DNA from: Streptomyces venezuelae
GTDB lineage: Bacteria; Actinomycetota; Actinomycetes; Streptomycetales; Streptomycetaceae
Assembly: GCF_008642295.1 (NCBI RefSeq)
Contig: NZ_CP029190.1
Coordinates: forward strand, 2,905,001-2,969,000
Length of the DNA stretch: 64,000 nt
Direction: 5' to 3'
How positions within the stretch are numbered: position 1 is the stretch's first letter; each line of letters starts with the position of its first letter. The translations under genes and the position numbers were made by a program. The notes beneath the pieces were generated by a model. That model ran no database searches. It was given only the letters and a program-made list of their open reading frames with translations, and was not told where the DNA came from. Positions 18,401 to 25,593 of this stretch are shown here, piece by piece.

Positions 18401-18993
18401 CCGGTCCAGCGGCGTCCGCTGTGGGCGATGGTGACGCCGGCTTCGAGGAGCTGTCTGCGGTCGTACCAGCCGCGCAGTTTGGGGCCGATGACGGCGGCCT
18501 CGGGGTTCTCCTCGGCGACCCGGAGGAGCTCGCCCAGGGCGTCGGGTTCGGGTGCGCAGTCGTCGTGCAGCAGCCAGAGCCACTGGACGGGTTCGCCGTG
18601 CGGCAGTTCGGGGAGGTCGTAGGTTTCGTCGCGCCAGGTGCGGCTGACCGGGTCCCAGCCGCTGGGGCGCTTGAGGTAGGGCAGGTCCTCCGGGGTGAGG
18701 GTGGCGGCGCTGCGGTGGGCCTCCTCGACGGCGGCGCCGAAGGAGGTGCGGCGGGCCAGGTGGAGGACGCGGTCGTCGCCGAGGGCCTCGGCGAGGAGCC
18801 GGGCGGAGTCGTCGGCGCTGCCGGTGTCGGCGGCGATCCAGTCCTGGACGGGGCGTTCCTGGCCGAGGAGTCCGGCGAGTGCCTGCGGCAGCCAGCGGGC
18901 GCCGTCGTGCGCGACCAGCACCGCGGTGACGACGTGCCGGGGGAATGCCGGAGCAGCTGTGGGGGAGGCTGCCTGGTGGCTGTGCAAGGACAT
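15409..18993 (-). CDS. giant family 2 glycosyltransferase with polytopic membrane domain
   Basis: 1194 residues. Residues ~20-260 form a GT-A domain: VTAVLVAHDGARWLPQAL opens the nucleotide-binding fold, DTGSAD follows, and WLLHDDCAPEPDAL supplies the DD metal-binding centre. From about residue 290 to 1000 the chain alternates long hydrophobic segments with short loops, roughly a dozen membrane passes with a large external loop (about 790-960), reminiscent of GT-C or mannosyltransferase-like proteins. The C-terminal ~120 residues are charged, then Gln/Tyr/Pro-rich with eight consecutive Gln. It presumably builds or modifies a lipid-linked or envelope glycan. Coupled by GTGA overlap to the DUF5719-type gene, and downstream of whiB on the same strand. 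Acceptor unknown. Confidence 0.85.
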   Translation of the reverse strand: MSLHSHQAASPTAAPAFPRHVVTAVLVAHDGARWLPQALAGLLGQERPVQDWIAADTGSADDSARLLAEALGDDRVLHLARRTSFGAAVEEAHRSAATLTPEDLPYLKRPSGWDPVSRTWRDETYDLPELPHGEPVQWLWLLHDDCAPEPDALGELLRVAEENPEAAVIGPKLRGWYDRRQLLEAGVTIAHSGRRWTGLDRREQDQGQHDQVRPVLAVSTAGMLIRREVYEALGGFDRRLPLMRDDVDLCWRAQRAGHPVLVAPDAVLRHAEASARERRTVDCAGRTSASPHRVDKAGAAYTILVNSPAAVLPWVLVRLVLGTLLRTLGYLVGKAPGQAVDEFTGLLRTLLRPGRILGARKRRGRSTVNAKELRPLFPPPGATLRANLEQLAGYIGADRDTDTGNAGRHGGAVESGPGGDDADYLHIEQFARLKRIARNPAPVLFALLLLVSLAACRGLLTGGTLMGGALLPAPDGAGALWHTYADGWHPVGTGSTTGAPPYLAVLGALSALLFGSTQAALTLLLVCSVPLAGLTAYFASRPLVESRLLRAWAAIAYAFLPAVTGALAGGRLGTAVLAILLPLLARAGVAAYGLGAGRDTDGDRGSRQAVWTYTLLLTLATAFTPAAWLLAAVLGAAALLLRRAAWKTYALRYAATLATPLVVLAPWSLTLLTHPARFLREAGLPYGSGAATALDLLGISPGGPKTAGGLLLLGIVLAALAALLRTERSFAVRAAWATALAGLVLAVLTNRTGWAGPATLVYGLALLAAAAVGADGAKNRLAAHGFGWRQPLAALIALAAAAGPLLGAAGWMLGGADGPLERRDPVQVPAFVAEESGTRDQARTLVLGGSSPATVSYTLVRGSGARLGDAELAAAAGSDSRLDKVVSSLVAGSGADQTDQLGGFAIRYVLVRDGAPQQMRQVLDATPGLTRLSQLDGSALWRVDRQVARAVILPGKPGEAPVPVASGRVEAHTTIPAGEAGRTLRIADRAAPGWQARLDGKPLKAKTLDGWAQGFELPAAGGRLDLVYADSAARTGWQWAQALLAVLLLVMALPGRRRELDDDLPEEETAGPGRSGPGEAGEGRRARRLRAGAEPEPEPEAAAPVQADPYAEIPAQVAYPADDHGYEYQDQNQHQNQGYGYAQYPQQPSYEQYPQQYDQPYDPHYQQQQQQQQYDAYGQPVGYQQPRPDGSPQQ

Positions 18994-19110
18994 CGCGGTA
19001 CGGGCCCTCCGACTGGGGGGTCCCCCGGACGGAGTCTGGGGGCGGGTCCGGGGGTGGTGAGCCCTCGGAGGCGGCTGGACAGCGCCCCAGACTAGCCCTT
19101 GAAACGCACC

Positions 19111-19147
19111 GGTCCGCCTCCAGCGGGGAAGGTGCAGGAGGCGGACC
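19111..19147 (-). terminator. hairpin downstream of whiB
   Basis: GGTCCGCCTCC (19111-19121) pairs with GGAGGCGGACC (19137-19147), an 11-bp stem about 95 nt past the whiB stop. It separates whiB from the glycosyltransferase. The 19150-19240 stretch between holds short G/T-rich repeats and no gene. Confidence 0.6.
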
Positions 19148-19242
19148 GTTTGCTCTTGGCCGTGTTCGCTATGTGGTCGTGTTCGCTGTGCGGTCGTGCG
19201 GGTGGCCGTCTGTCCGGCCGTGGGTGTGACCGTGGGTGGCGT

Positions 19243-19506
19243 TCAGACCGCGGCCTTCTTCAGGCGGCGGCGCTCACGCTCGGACAGGCCGCCCCAGATG
19301 CCGAAGCGTTCGTCGTTGGCGAGGGCGTATTCGAGGCATTCGGAGCGGACCTCGCAGGCGAGGCAGACCTTCTTGGCCTCTCGGGTGGAGCCGCCCTTCT
19401 CGGGAAAGAAGGACTCGGGGTCGGTCTGGGCGCACAGAGCGCGCTCCTGCCATCCGAGCTCTTCGTCCGCCTCCTCGACCAGCAGTTCCTGAAACAGCTC
19501 GGTCAT
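19243..19506 (-). CDS. whiB: sporulation regulator WhiB, [4Fe-4S] Wbl protein
   Basis: 87 residues. The four cluster ligands are Cys25, Cys48, Cys51 and Cys57 (C-x22-C-x2-C-x5-C), followed by the GIWGG turn (69-73) that contacts the primary sigma factor and a basic C-terminus RERRRLKKAAV that binds DNA. Together with WhiA, WhiB switches on septation genes in aerial hyphae. The sequence matches S. coelicolor WhiB nearly residue for residue as I recall it. The ATG at 19506 follows GAGGGG; a longer frame adds 22 residues with no ribosome site. A good promoter lies at 19580-19609. From memory, the mycobacterial orthologue WhiB2 sits in the same gene order. Confidence 0.97.
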   Translation of the reverse strand: MTELFQELLVEEADEELGWQERALCAQTDPESFFPEKGGSTREAKKVCLACEVRSECLEYALANDERFGIWGGLSERERRRLKKAAV

Positions 19507-19579
19507 GTGCGCCCCTCGCTCTGTTCGTGCGTCCCCGTGGCCTGTCGTTACCGGATCCGGCCGGAACGACACGAGTGAA

Positions 19580-19609
19580 ATTACAAGTGTGTGGATCCGG
19601 GGCAGTCAA
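19580..19609 (-). promoter_or_regulatory. whiB promoter
   Basis: On the minus strand TTGACT (19604-19609) and TGTAAT (19580-19585) are separated by 18 nt, a good match to a vegetative-type promoter. The predicted start near 19573 gives a leader of about 65 nt before the whiB ATG. Confidence 0.6.
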
Positions 19610-19925
19610 GCCGAGATCTGCTATTGGGCCCCTTATTCACTCTGCGGAACCAAGCCTATGCAGAAAGTGTTCATATCGCCAAAAATCGTGACAGATGCCA
19701 CACGCATGGCCTGGCCGCCTGTTTCACCCGCAATCGACGCGTCACCCTCCGGTGCGGTTGTGATCCGGCCACAGAAGCGGCGTAGATCACATTCCGGTTA
19801 CGGACGGTGCCGGACGTTTACGGGCTCGACTGAAGCGCCACATCCCCGGACCGGGAGTGCACAATCCTTTCTCCGCACACGTTAACCGGATGAGGTGAAT
19901 CTTTTCTCGCAATCCGGACATTGGG

Positions 19926-19956
19926 TTGACAGTCGAACCCCGCACCCGGTCTCCTT
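19926..19956 (+). promoter_or_regulatory. promoter of the cysteine leader / cysteine dioxygenase operon
   Basis: A perfect -35 hexamer TTGACA (19926-19931) is followed 18-19 nt later by a weak -10 (TCTCCT at 19950-19955, or CTCCTT one base on). Initiation 7-8 nt further falls on the ATG at 19963, which would make the leader ORF leaderless. Confidence 0.55.
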
Positions 19957-19962
19957 GTGGCC

Positions 19963-20049
19963 ATGTCAGTGACCGCAGCCGCCACCCGGACCCCCATTCG
20001 TGGGTTCCTGCGTGCTGCCCAGGTTCGCTGTTGCTGTTGCGGCTGTTGA
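19963..20049 (+). CDS. cysteine-rich leader peptide (upstream ORF)
   Basis: A 28-codon ORF starting MSVTAAATRTPIRGFLR and ending in CCCCGC followed by TGA: five of the last six codons are Cys. It lies 68 nt upstream of cysteine dioxygenase on the same strand. No Shine-Dalgarno sequence precedes the ATG, and a TTGACA-type promoter fits initiation at the A of the ATG. The Cys codons overlap one arm of a 7-bp hairpin (GTTGCGG 20036-20042 with CCGCAAC 20055-20061); an alternative pairing of GTTGC (20030-20034) with GCAAC (20068-20072) would compete. Ribosome stalling when Cys-tRNA is scarce could therefore change access to the dioxygenase start. Polycysteine leader ORFs of this kind are described in mycobacteria; the mechanism here is inferred. 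Confidence 0.75.
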   Translation: MSVTAAATRTPIRGFLRAAQVRCCCCGC

Positions 20050-20072
20050 AGCTTCCGCAACCGACCGGCAAC
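20036..20072 (+). promoter_or_regulatory. candidate attenuator hairpins overlapping the Cys codons
   Basis: Stem A is GTTGCGG/CCGCAAC with a 12-nt loop spanning the leader stop codon. Stem B could form between GTTGC just upstream and GCAAC at 20068-20072. A ribosome paused on the Cys codons would block both 5' arms. Confidence 0.45.
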
Positions 20073-20117
20073 CCCGCGCCGCCAGAGCGCCACTGACATC
20101 CGTCGAGGACCCTCACG

Positions 20118-20612
20118 ATGAACAACGACAGCGACCTGCAGATCGCCGGCGACATCCTTGAAGTCCCCCACCTGCTGCAGCCCGCCCGTGAACACCCCGC
20201 CACCGTCGCCGAGTTCGCCGGCCTCGCCCGCGAGATCGCCGCGAACCGCGCCGAGTGGGAACACCTCGTCGAATACGACGCCACCAGCCGCTGGTACCAC
20301 CGCCTCCGTACGGGCCCCGGCTACGAGGTCTGGCTGCTCAGCTGGGTACCCGGCCAGGGCAGCGGACGCCACGACCACGGCCCCTCCTCCGGCGTGCTGA
20401 CCGTCCTCGACGGCACCCTCTCCGAGCACAGCACCCGCGGAGCCCTCGCCCTCGGCGCCGGCAGCCAGCGCGTCTTCGCCCCGGGCTACGCCCACGAGGT
20501 CGTCAACGACTCCCTCGACGGAGCCGTCAGCCTGCACATCTACTTCCCCGGCCTGACCGAGATGCCGATGCACCGCTGCTCCCCGGCGGACCTGGAGTCC
20601 GTACCGGCCTGA
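20118..20612 (+). CDS. cysteine dioxygenase family protein
   Basis: 164 residues, the short bacterial form. It is a cupin that oxidises L-cysteine (or another thiol) to the sulfinic acid using O2 and Fe2+. The three-His iron site is visible: His85 and His87 in SGRHDHGPSSG and His126 in PGYAHEVVN; the flanking DGTLSEH and VSLHIYFPG strands fit the fold. CGAGGAC about 10 nt upstream of the ATG is a usable ribosome site. The cysteine-rich leader peptide lies immediately upstream, which independently supports a cysteine substrate. cofD follows after 13 nt, so it heads a probable CDO-cofD-cofE transcript. Confidence 0.9.
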   Translation: MNNDSDLQIAGDILEVPHLLQPAREHPATVAEFAGLAREIAANRAEWEHLVEYDATSRWYHRLRTGPGYEVWLLSWVPGQGSGRHDHGPSSGVLTVLDGTLSEHSTRGALALGAGSQRVFAPGYAHEVVNDSLDGAVSLHIYFPGLTEMPMHRCSPADLESVPA

Positions 20613-20625
20613 CAGACTTCGGTGC

Positions 20626-21579
20626 ATGCGCATTGTTGTTCTGGCCGGCGGTATCGGCGGCGCCCGTTTCCTCCGCGGACTGAAGTCGGCGGTCCCCGAC
20701 GCGGAGATCACGGTCATCGGCAACACCGGTGACGACATCCACCTGTTCGGGCTGAAGGTCTGCCCCGACCTGGACACCCTGATGTACACCCTCGGCGGTG
20801 GCATCAACGAGGAACAGGGCTGGGGCCGCACCGACGAGTCCTTCACCGTCAAGGAGGAGCTCGCGGCGTACGGGGTCGGACCCGGCTGGTTCGGCCTCGG
20901 CGACCGCGACTTCGCCACCCACATCGTCCGCACCCAGATGATCGGCGCCGGCTACCCGCTGAGCGCCGTCACCGAGGCACTCTGCGACCGCTGGCAGCCC
21001 GGCGTACGCCTGCTGCCGATGTCCGACGACCGGGTCGAGACCCATGTCGCGGTGACCCTCGACGGGGAGCGCCGGGTCGTCCACTTCCAGGAGTACTGGG
21101 TACGGCTGCGGGCCTCGGTGGACGCCGAGGCCGTCGTACCGGTGGGCGCCGAGCAGGCCAAGCCGGCTCCGGGGGTGCTGGAGGCCATCGCGGCGGCCGA
21201 TGTGATCGTGCTGCCGCCGTCCAACCCGGTGGTCTCGGTCGGCACCATCCTGGCCGTACCGGGCATCCGGGAGGCCGTGGCCGCGGCCGGTGCGCCCGTG
21301 GTCGGGCTCTCCCCCATCGTCGGCGGCGCGCCGGTGCGCGGTATGGCCGACAAGGTGCTCGCCGCGGTGGGCGTGGACGCCACCGCCGCGGCCGTGGGCC
21401 TGCACTACGGGTCCGAGCTGCTGGACGGCTGGCTGGTGGACACCGCCGATGCGGACGCCGTCGCCGAGGTCGAGGCGGCCGGCATCGCCTGCCGCGCGGT
21501 CCCGCTGATGATGACCGACCCGGCTGCGACCGAGGCCATGGCCCGGGCCGCGCTGGAACTCGCCGAGGCCTGCCGGTGA
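20626..21579 (+). CDS. cofD: 2-phospho-L-lactate transferase (F420 biosynthesis)
   Basis: 317 residues. It joins the phospho-lactate (or phosphoenolpyruvate) moiety of its guanylylated donor to Fo, making F420-0 or dehydro-F420-0 in the cytosol. The N-terminal [16 protein letters not shown] nucleotide loop, [21 protein letters not shown], and the GNxxxxH-like downstream blocks [16 protein letters not shown] and [15 protein letters not shown] are diagnostic. The ATG starts 13 nt after cysteine dioxygenase without a clear Shine-Dalgarno sequence; a CAGACT hexamer 7 nt upstream could make it leaderless. It overlaps cofE by 4 nt (GTGA), so the two are coupled. Called fbiA in mycobacteria. Confidence 0.95.
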   Translation: MRIVVLAGGIGGARFLRGLKSAVPDAEITVIGNTGDDIHLFGLKVCPDLDTLMYTLGGGINEEQGWGRTDESFTVKEELAAYGVGPGWFGLGDRDFATHIVRTQMIGAGYPLSAVTEALCDRWQPGVRLLPMSDDRVETHVAVTLDGERRVVHFQEYWVRLRASVDAEAVVPVGAEQAKPAPGVLEAIAAADVIVLPPSNPVVSVGTILAVPGIREAVAAAGAPVVGLSPIVGGAPVRGMADKVLAAVGVDATAAAVGLHYGSELLDGWLVDTADADAVAEVEAAGIACRAVPLMMTDPAATEAMARAALELAEACR

Positions 21580-22895
21580 GCGGGGCCAGCGGTGAGGGCG
21601 GGGCGGACGTGCCCTCGTACGAGGTACGGGCGGTCGCGGGGATCGGGGAGGTCTGCCCCGGGGACGACCTGGCCAAGCTGATCGCAGCCGCCGCACCCGA
21701 CCTGCGGGACGGGGACGTCCTGCTGGTCACCTCGAAGATCGTCTCCAAGGCGGAGGGCCGGATCGTGGCGGCCGGCTCCCGGGAGGCCGCGATAGACGCG
21801 GAGACGGTACGGGTGGTGGCCCGGCGGGGCACCCTGCGGATCGTCGAGAACCGGCAGGGGCTGGTGATGGCGGCGGCCGGAGTGGACGCCTCCAATACAG
21901 CGGCCGGTACCGTCCTGCTGCTGCCGGAGGACCCCGACGCCTCGGCGGCCTCGATCCGGGACGGCCTGCGGGCGATCCTCTCGGTGGAGGTCGGGGTCGT
22001 GGTGACCGACACCTTCGGGCGGCCCTGGCGCTCCGGGCTCACCGACGTGGCCATCGGCGCGGCCGGGGTACAGGTCCTGGACGACCTGCGCGGCGGCACC
22101 GACGGCCACGGCAACCCGCTGAGCGCGACCGTGGTCGCCACGGCCGACGAACTGGCGGCTGCGGGCGATCTGGTGAAGGGCAAGGCCACCGGATACCCGG
22201 TGGCGGTCGTCCGCGGCCTGCCGCACGTCCTCGGCGAGGGCACGGCCCGCGAGCTGGTGCGCGCCCCCGCAGACGACATGTTCCGGCTCGGCACCTCGGA
22301 AGCCGTACGGGAGGCCGTGACCCAGCGCCGGACCGTCCGCGCGTTCACCGGCGAGCCGGTGGACCCGGGAGCGGTCCGCCGCGCCGTCGCCGCCGCCGTC
22401 ACCGCCCCGGCCCCGCACCACACCACCCCCTGGCGGTTCGTGCTGCTGGAGTCGGCGGAGTCCCGGACCCGGCTGCTGGACGCGATGCGGGACGCCTGGA
22501 TCGCGGACCTGCGGCGGGACGGAAAGCCGGAGGAATCCATCGCGAAGCGGGTGCGGCGGGGCGATGTGCTGCGCAATGCCCCCTACCTGGTGGTGCCCTG
22601 CCTGGTGATGGACGGCTCGCACCACTACGGGGACGAGCGGCGGGACGCGGCCGAACGGGAGATGTTCGTGGTCGCGGCCGGGGCCGGCGTACAGAACTTC
22701 CTGGTGGCGCTGGCGGGCGAACGGCTGGGCTCGGCGTGGGTGTCCTCCACCATGTTCTGCCGGGACGTGGTCCGCGAGGCGCTGTCCCTGCCGGCGGACT
22801 GGGACCCGATGGGCGCGGTGGCGGTGGGGCATGCGGCGGAACCGCCGCGGGACCGGCCGGCGCGGGAGGCCGGAGCCTTCATCGAGGTCCGCTGA
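21576..22895 (+). CDS. cofE: F420-0:gamma-glutamyl ligase fused to nitroreductase-fold FMN domain (FbiB type)
   Basis: 439 residues. Residues ~10-245 are the CofE ligase ([38 protein letters not shown]), adding glutamates to F420-0 with GTP. Residues ~255-435 are a nitroreductase-like FMN domain ([37 protein letters not shown]), the actinobacterial extension that, in FbiB, reduces dehydro-F420-0. The GTG start overlaps the cofD stop by 4 nt. F420 would serve deazaflavin-dependent reductases elsewhere. The next gene is convergent, 12 nt away. Confidence 0.95.
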   Translation: MSGASGEGGADVPSYEVRAVAGIGEVCPGDDLAKLIAAAAPDLRDGDVLLVTSKIVSKAEGRIVAAGSREAAIDAETVRVVARRGTLRIVENRQGLVMAAAGVDASNTAAGTVLLLPEDPDASAASIRDGLRAILSVEVGVVVTDTFGRPWRSGLTDVAIGAAGVQVLDDLRGGTDGHGNPLSATVVATADELAAAGDLVKGKATGYPVAVVRGLPHVLGEGTARELVRAPADDMFRLGTSEAVREAVTQRRTVRAFTGEPVDPGAVRRAVAAAVTAPAPHHTTPWRFVLLESAESRTRLLDAMRDAWIADLRRDGKPEESIAKRVRRGDVLRNAPYLVVPCLVMDGSHHYGDERRDAAEREMFVVAAGAGVQNFLVALAGERLGSAWVSSTMFCRDVVREALSLPADWDPMGAVAVGHAAEPPRDRPAREAGAFIEVR

Positions 22896-22907
22896 GCGCG
22901 GGCCGAG

Positions 22908-23960
22908 CTACAGGCGGCCGATGTCGCCGCGTGGCATGCGGGGGGTACGGCGCGGCGGGGTGCGGCCCGTCAGCAGGATCAGGCGGGCCGCGCGGTGGCG
23001 GTGGCCGGCGTACGGGGCGAGGAGCTCCAGCATCTCGGCGTCGTCGGCGTCGGGGTTGCCGGCCAGGGCGAAGCCGATGATGCCGGGCAGGTGCAGGTCG
23101 CCGGTGGTGACGGCGTCGGGGGCGCCGTTGCTGCGCTGAAGGGTTTCGGCGGAGGTCCAGGGGCCGATGCCGGGTACGAGTTCCAGGCGGCGGGCGGCGT
23201 CGGCCGGCTCCATCGCGGCTGCCTCTTCGAGGCGCGGGGCGACGCGGGCCGCCCGCAGGATGGTGCCGGAGCGTTTGGCGTCGACCCCGGCGGTGTGCCA
23301 GTCCCAGGACGGGATGCGGCGCCAGGTCGCGGGCGTGGGCATCACGTACAGGCCGGGGCCGAGGCCAGAGCCGGGGCCGGGCGCGGGTTCTCCATACTGG
23401 CGGACCAGACGGCGCCAGGCGCGGTACGCCTCCTCGACGGTGACCTTCTGCTCAAGGATCACCGGGATCAGGGACTCCATCACCAGGCCGGTACGGGTCA
23501 GCCGCAGGCCGGGGCGCCGGCGGTGGCTGGCGTGCACCAGGCGGTGGCGGGGGGTGAAGCCGGCCGGGTCGTCCTCGGCGCCGAGGAGTGCGGGGAGGGT
23601 GTCGAGCACCCAGTCGGCGCCGGGCCCCCAGGCTTCGGCCTCGACCCGGCCGGCCCCGGGGTCCGCGGCCACGCGGAGGGTGGCCGGGCCGGCGGGGGTC
23701 AGGGTGGCCCGCCACACGGAGCCGTCCGGGGTGACCTTGAAGGTGGGGTCGGAGGGGCCGCGGCGGAGCGGGCCGAGGGTGAGACCGAGGTCCAGGGGAG
23801 CGGAGGGGGTCCAGTGACGCTGCTTGCAGCCGGCGGGAGCGGGCCCGGGGCCGTTTCCGGCGGGCGGCTGGGGTGATCCGGACCCGCGGCGGCTTGCGGG
23901 TACGGCAACATGGCCACCGCGGGAGGTGGTGCGGGTCAGGGGATCGAAGCGGCCGGCCAC
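22908..23960 (-). CDS. AlkA-like DNA-3-methyladenine glycosylase (HhH-GPD)
   Basis: 350 residues. A divergent N-terminal beta domain (about 50-150) is followed by the helix-hairpin-helix GPD fold: RRLELVPGIGPWTSAETLQ is the hairpin, and the Asp in VTTGDLHLPG is the catalytic acid expected about 18 residues later. It should excise alkylated purines in base-excision repair. No Cys-ligated iron-sulfur loop follows, matching AlkA rather than EndoIII. The GTG at 23960 is preferred because TACGCT (23967-23972 on the minus strand) lies 6 nt upstream, a leaderless layout; the frame remains open upstream without a ribosome site. Confidence 0.85.
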   Translation of the reverse strand: MAGRFDPLTRTTSRGGHVAVPASRRGSGSPQPPAGNGPGPAPAGCKQRHWTPSAPLDLGLTLGPLRRGPSDPTFKVTPDGSVWRATLTPAGPATLRVAADPGAGRVEAEAWGPGADWVLDTLPALLGAEDDPAGFTPRHRLVHASHRRRPGLRLTRTGLVMESLIPVILEQKVTVEEAYRAWRRLVRQYGEPAPGPGSGLGPGLYVMPTPATWRRIPSWDWHTAGVDAKRSGTILRAARVAPRLEEAAAMEPADAARRLELVPGIGPWTSAETLQRSNGAPDAVTTGDLHLPGIIGFALAGNPDADDAEMLELLAPYAGHRHRAARLILLTGRTPPRRTPRMPRGDIGRL

Positions 23961-24033
23961 CTTTCGAGCGTAGCGGCCGGCCCGCCGGGGCGGATCCCTC
24001 ACGCCCCGGCGCGGAGCGCCCGGCCCGGTTCCG

Positions 24034-25452
24034 TCAGGACGGGGTGGGGCGGCCCTGGAGTTTGGCCGAGGCCGTGCGGGTCGGGGGGAGCTGGCCGTAC
24101 AGACGCCGGCCCGGGCATTCCGTGGCGAAGCCGTCCCGGTGGCCCGAGATCACGTTCATCGAAACGTTCCTGCCCTTCGGGAACTTGTTCCCGCCGCCCG
24201 AGGTCAGCCAGGTCTTGCCCCGCGGGTCCGCATTGAACAGGCCCAGCTTCCACGCCGTCAGCTTGGCGACCGCGTTCACCGCCGCCGCCGGCGGGGCGGT
24301 CGACGAATAGGAGCCGAGGACCGCGATGCCCATGCTGTTGGTGTTGAAGCCCATCGTGTGCGCACCCAGCACCGGCTTCGCCACCCCGCCCGCGCGCCCC
24401 TCGTACACCGTGCCGCACTTGTCGACGGCGAAGTTGTAGCCGAAGTCCCGCCAGCCGCTGCTCACCACGTGGTAGCGGTACAGGCTGCGCAGCACCGCCG
24501 GAGCGTCCTTGCAGGCATAGTTGTTGCCGGAGGCGCTGTGGTGCACGAACGCCGCCTTCACCGTGCTGGTGTAGACGAAACCGGGCTCGCGCAGCGATTC
24601 GTCCGCGCCCCAGCCCTTCCGGGTGACGATCCTTGGGCGGGGGCCGATGTACGGGGCCGCCGCGGCGTCCAGCGTCCCGTCGCTCGCGAACACCGCGTCC
24701 GCCGTGGCATCCGCCTTGTTGAGCTCCTTGATCTCGTTCGCGCCGAGCGGGGCCATCGGCACGTTCGCCATCGAGGACTCCGCCATCGGCATGGTCATGC
24801 CGGGGATCGAGCCTGCTTCGCCCTTGTCGTCGCCGTCCCCGTCGCCGGCGCCCGTGCCCGTGCCGTTCTTTCCGTCGGTCGGGCGCTGTGTCTCCGACCC
24901 CGGGTCCACGAGTTCGATCCGCAGGCCCGAGGGCAGTCTGGACTTCTCCCGGGTGATCCGGTCCGCCCCCGGCTCCGCCTGCACCCGGACCTCCACTCCG
25001 TCCGACTCCCCCACCCACAGCGGTGCCGTACTCCCCCGCACCCGGCCCGAGCTGCGCTCGGCCGCGTCGGGGTCGGCCGCGTGCTCGCTGTTGTGGGTCT
25101 CGACGTCCTGCCATTCGGACCAGCGGGCGGTGGTGGCCGAGCGGGTGCGGACCTGGACCCGGCCGAAGAGTTCCGTGCTCGCGTCGTCCCAGACGACGCC
25201 GACCAGCGAGAACGTCTTGACCTCGCGGGCGGTCAGGCCCTGCGCCTCGGGTACGCGGGGCGAGGCGCTCATGCCGGGGACGCCGGTCGCCCGGCCCTGC
25301 TCCGGTCCCAGGGGGACCAGGGGCAGCGACTGGGTCGATCCGGCGGGGTTCACGGGGGCGGTCTCTGCCAGGGCGGGGGTGGGCAGCGCGAGCGGGAGGG
25401 CCAGTGCGGCTGCGGTCGCGACGCCGATCGAGGAAGCAAGGAATCCACGCAT
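24034..25452 (-). CDS. secreted N-acetylmuramoyl-L-alanine amidase (PGRP type)
   Basis: 472 residues. Residues 1-29 are a clear signal peptide ending PTPALA. A beta-rich extracellular region (about 60-260) follows, then an acidic Gly/Asp linker. The C-terminal ~170 residues are an amidase_2/PGRP domain: RPRIVTRKGWGADESLRE start, zinc His in AAFVHHSASGN, the RYHVVSSGWRDFGYNF strand, the His of LGAHTMGFNTNSMGI, and the ISGHRDGFATECPG zinc end. It cleaves the lactyl-Ala bond in peptidoglycan and likely acts in wall turnover. The ATG lacks a good Shine-Dalgarno sequence. Divergent from the TIGR03089 gene (141 nt). Confidence 0.92.
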   Translation of the reverse strand: MRGFLASSIGVATAAALALPLALPTPALAETAPVNPAGSTQSLPLVPLGPEQGRATGVPGMSASPRVPEAQGLTAREVKTFSLVGVVWDDASTELFGRVQVRTRSATTARWSEWQDVETHNSEHAADPDAAERSSGRVRGSTAPLWVGESDGVEVRVQAEPGADRITREKSRLPSGLRIELVDPGSETQRPTDGKNGTGTGAGDGDGDDKGEAGSIPGMTMPMAESSMANVPMAPLGANEIKELNKADATADAVFASDGTLDAAAAPYIGPRPRIVTRKGWGADESLREPGFVYTSTVKAAFVHHSASGNNYACKDAPAVLRSLYRYHVVSSGWRDFGYNFAVDKCGTVYEGRAGGVAKPVLGAHTMGFNTNSMGIAVLGSYSSTAPPAAAVNAVAKLTAWKLGLFNADPRGKTWLTSGGGNKFPKGRNVSMNVISGHRDGFATECPGRRLYGQLPPTRTASAKLQGRPTPS

Positions 25453-25593
25453 GTGAAAGATCGTGGGTGCAGTCGGCAGCGGCTGCCAGCGGGAACTGAC
25501 GGCTCGTCGGCGCGCCGCGCCGACGCCACGCCCTCGTACGGGGGACGGCGGCACCCGCCGTACGGACGAAGGGCCCCGCGTACCCTGTGCCGG

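Larger units (their letters stand above)
19507..19962. promoter_or_regulatory. divergent whiB / cysteine-leader control region
   Basis: This 456-nt region carries the whiB promoter on the minus strand and the leader-ORF promoter on the plus strand, each listed separately. A GACAC motif at 19569-19573, the core of WhiA sites as I recall it, lies at the predicted whiB transcription start. CCGGAT(N20)ATCCGG at 19886-19917 is a weak inverted repeat just upstream of the leader promoter. The base composition dips noticeably (A/T-richer around 19570-19700 and 19860-19925), as expected for a regulated spacer. No gene seen. Confidence 0.55.

Noticed and set aside
15400..19095. A 1231-codon open frame on the + strand opposite the large glycosyltransferase
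   Set aside because: Its translation is Gly/Ala/Glu-rich without domains; it is the antisense shadow of a GC-rich gene whose minus-strand product has clear GT-A motifs.
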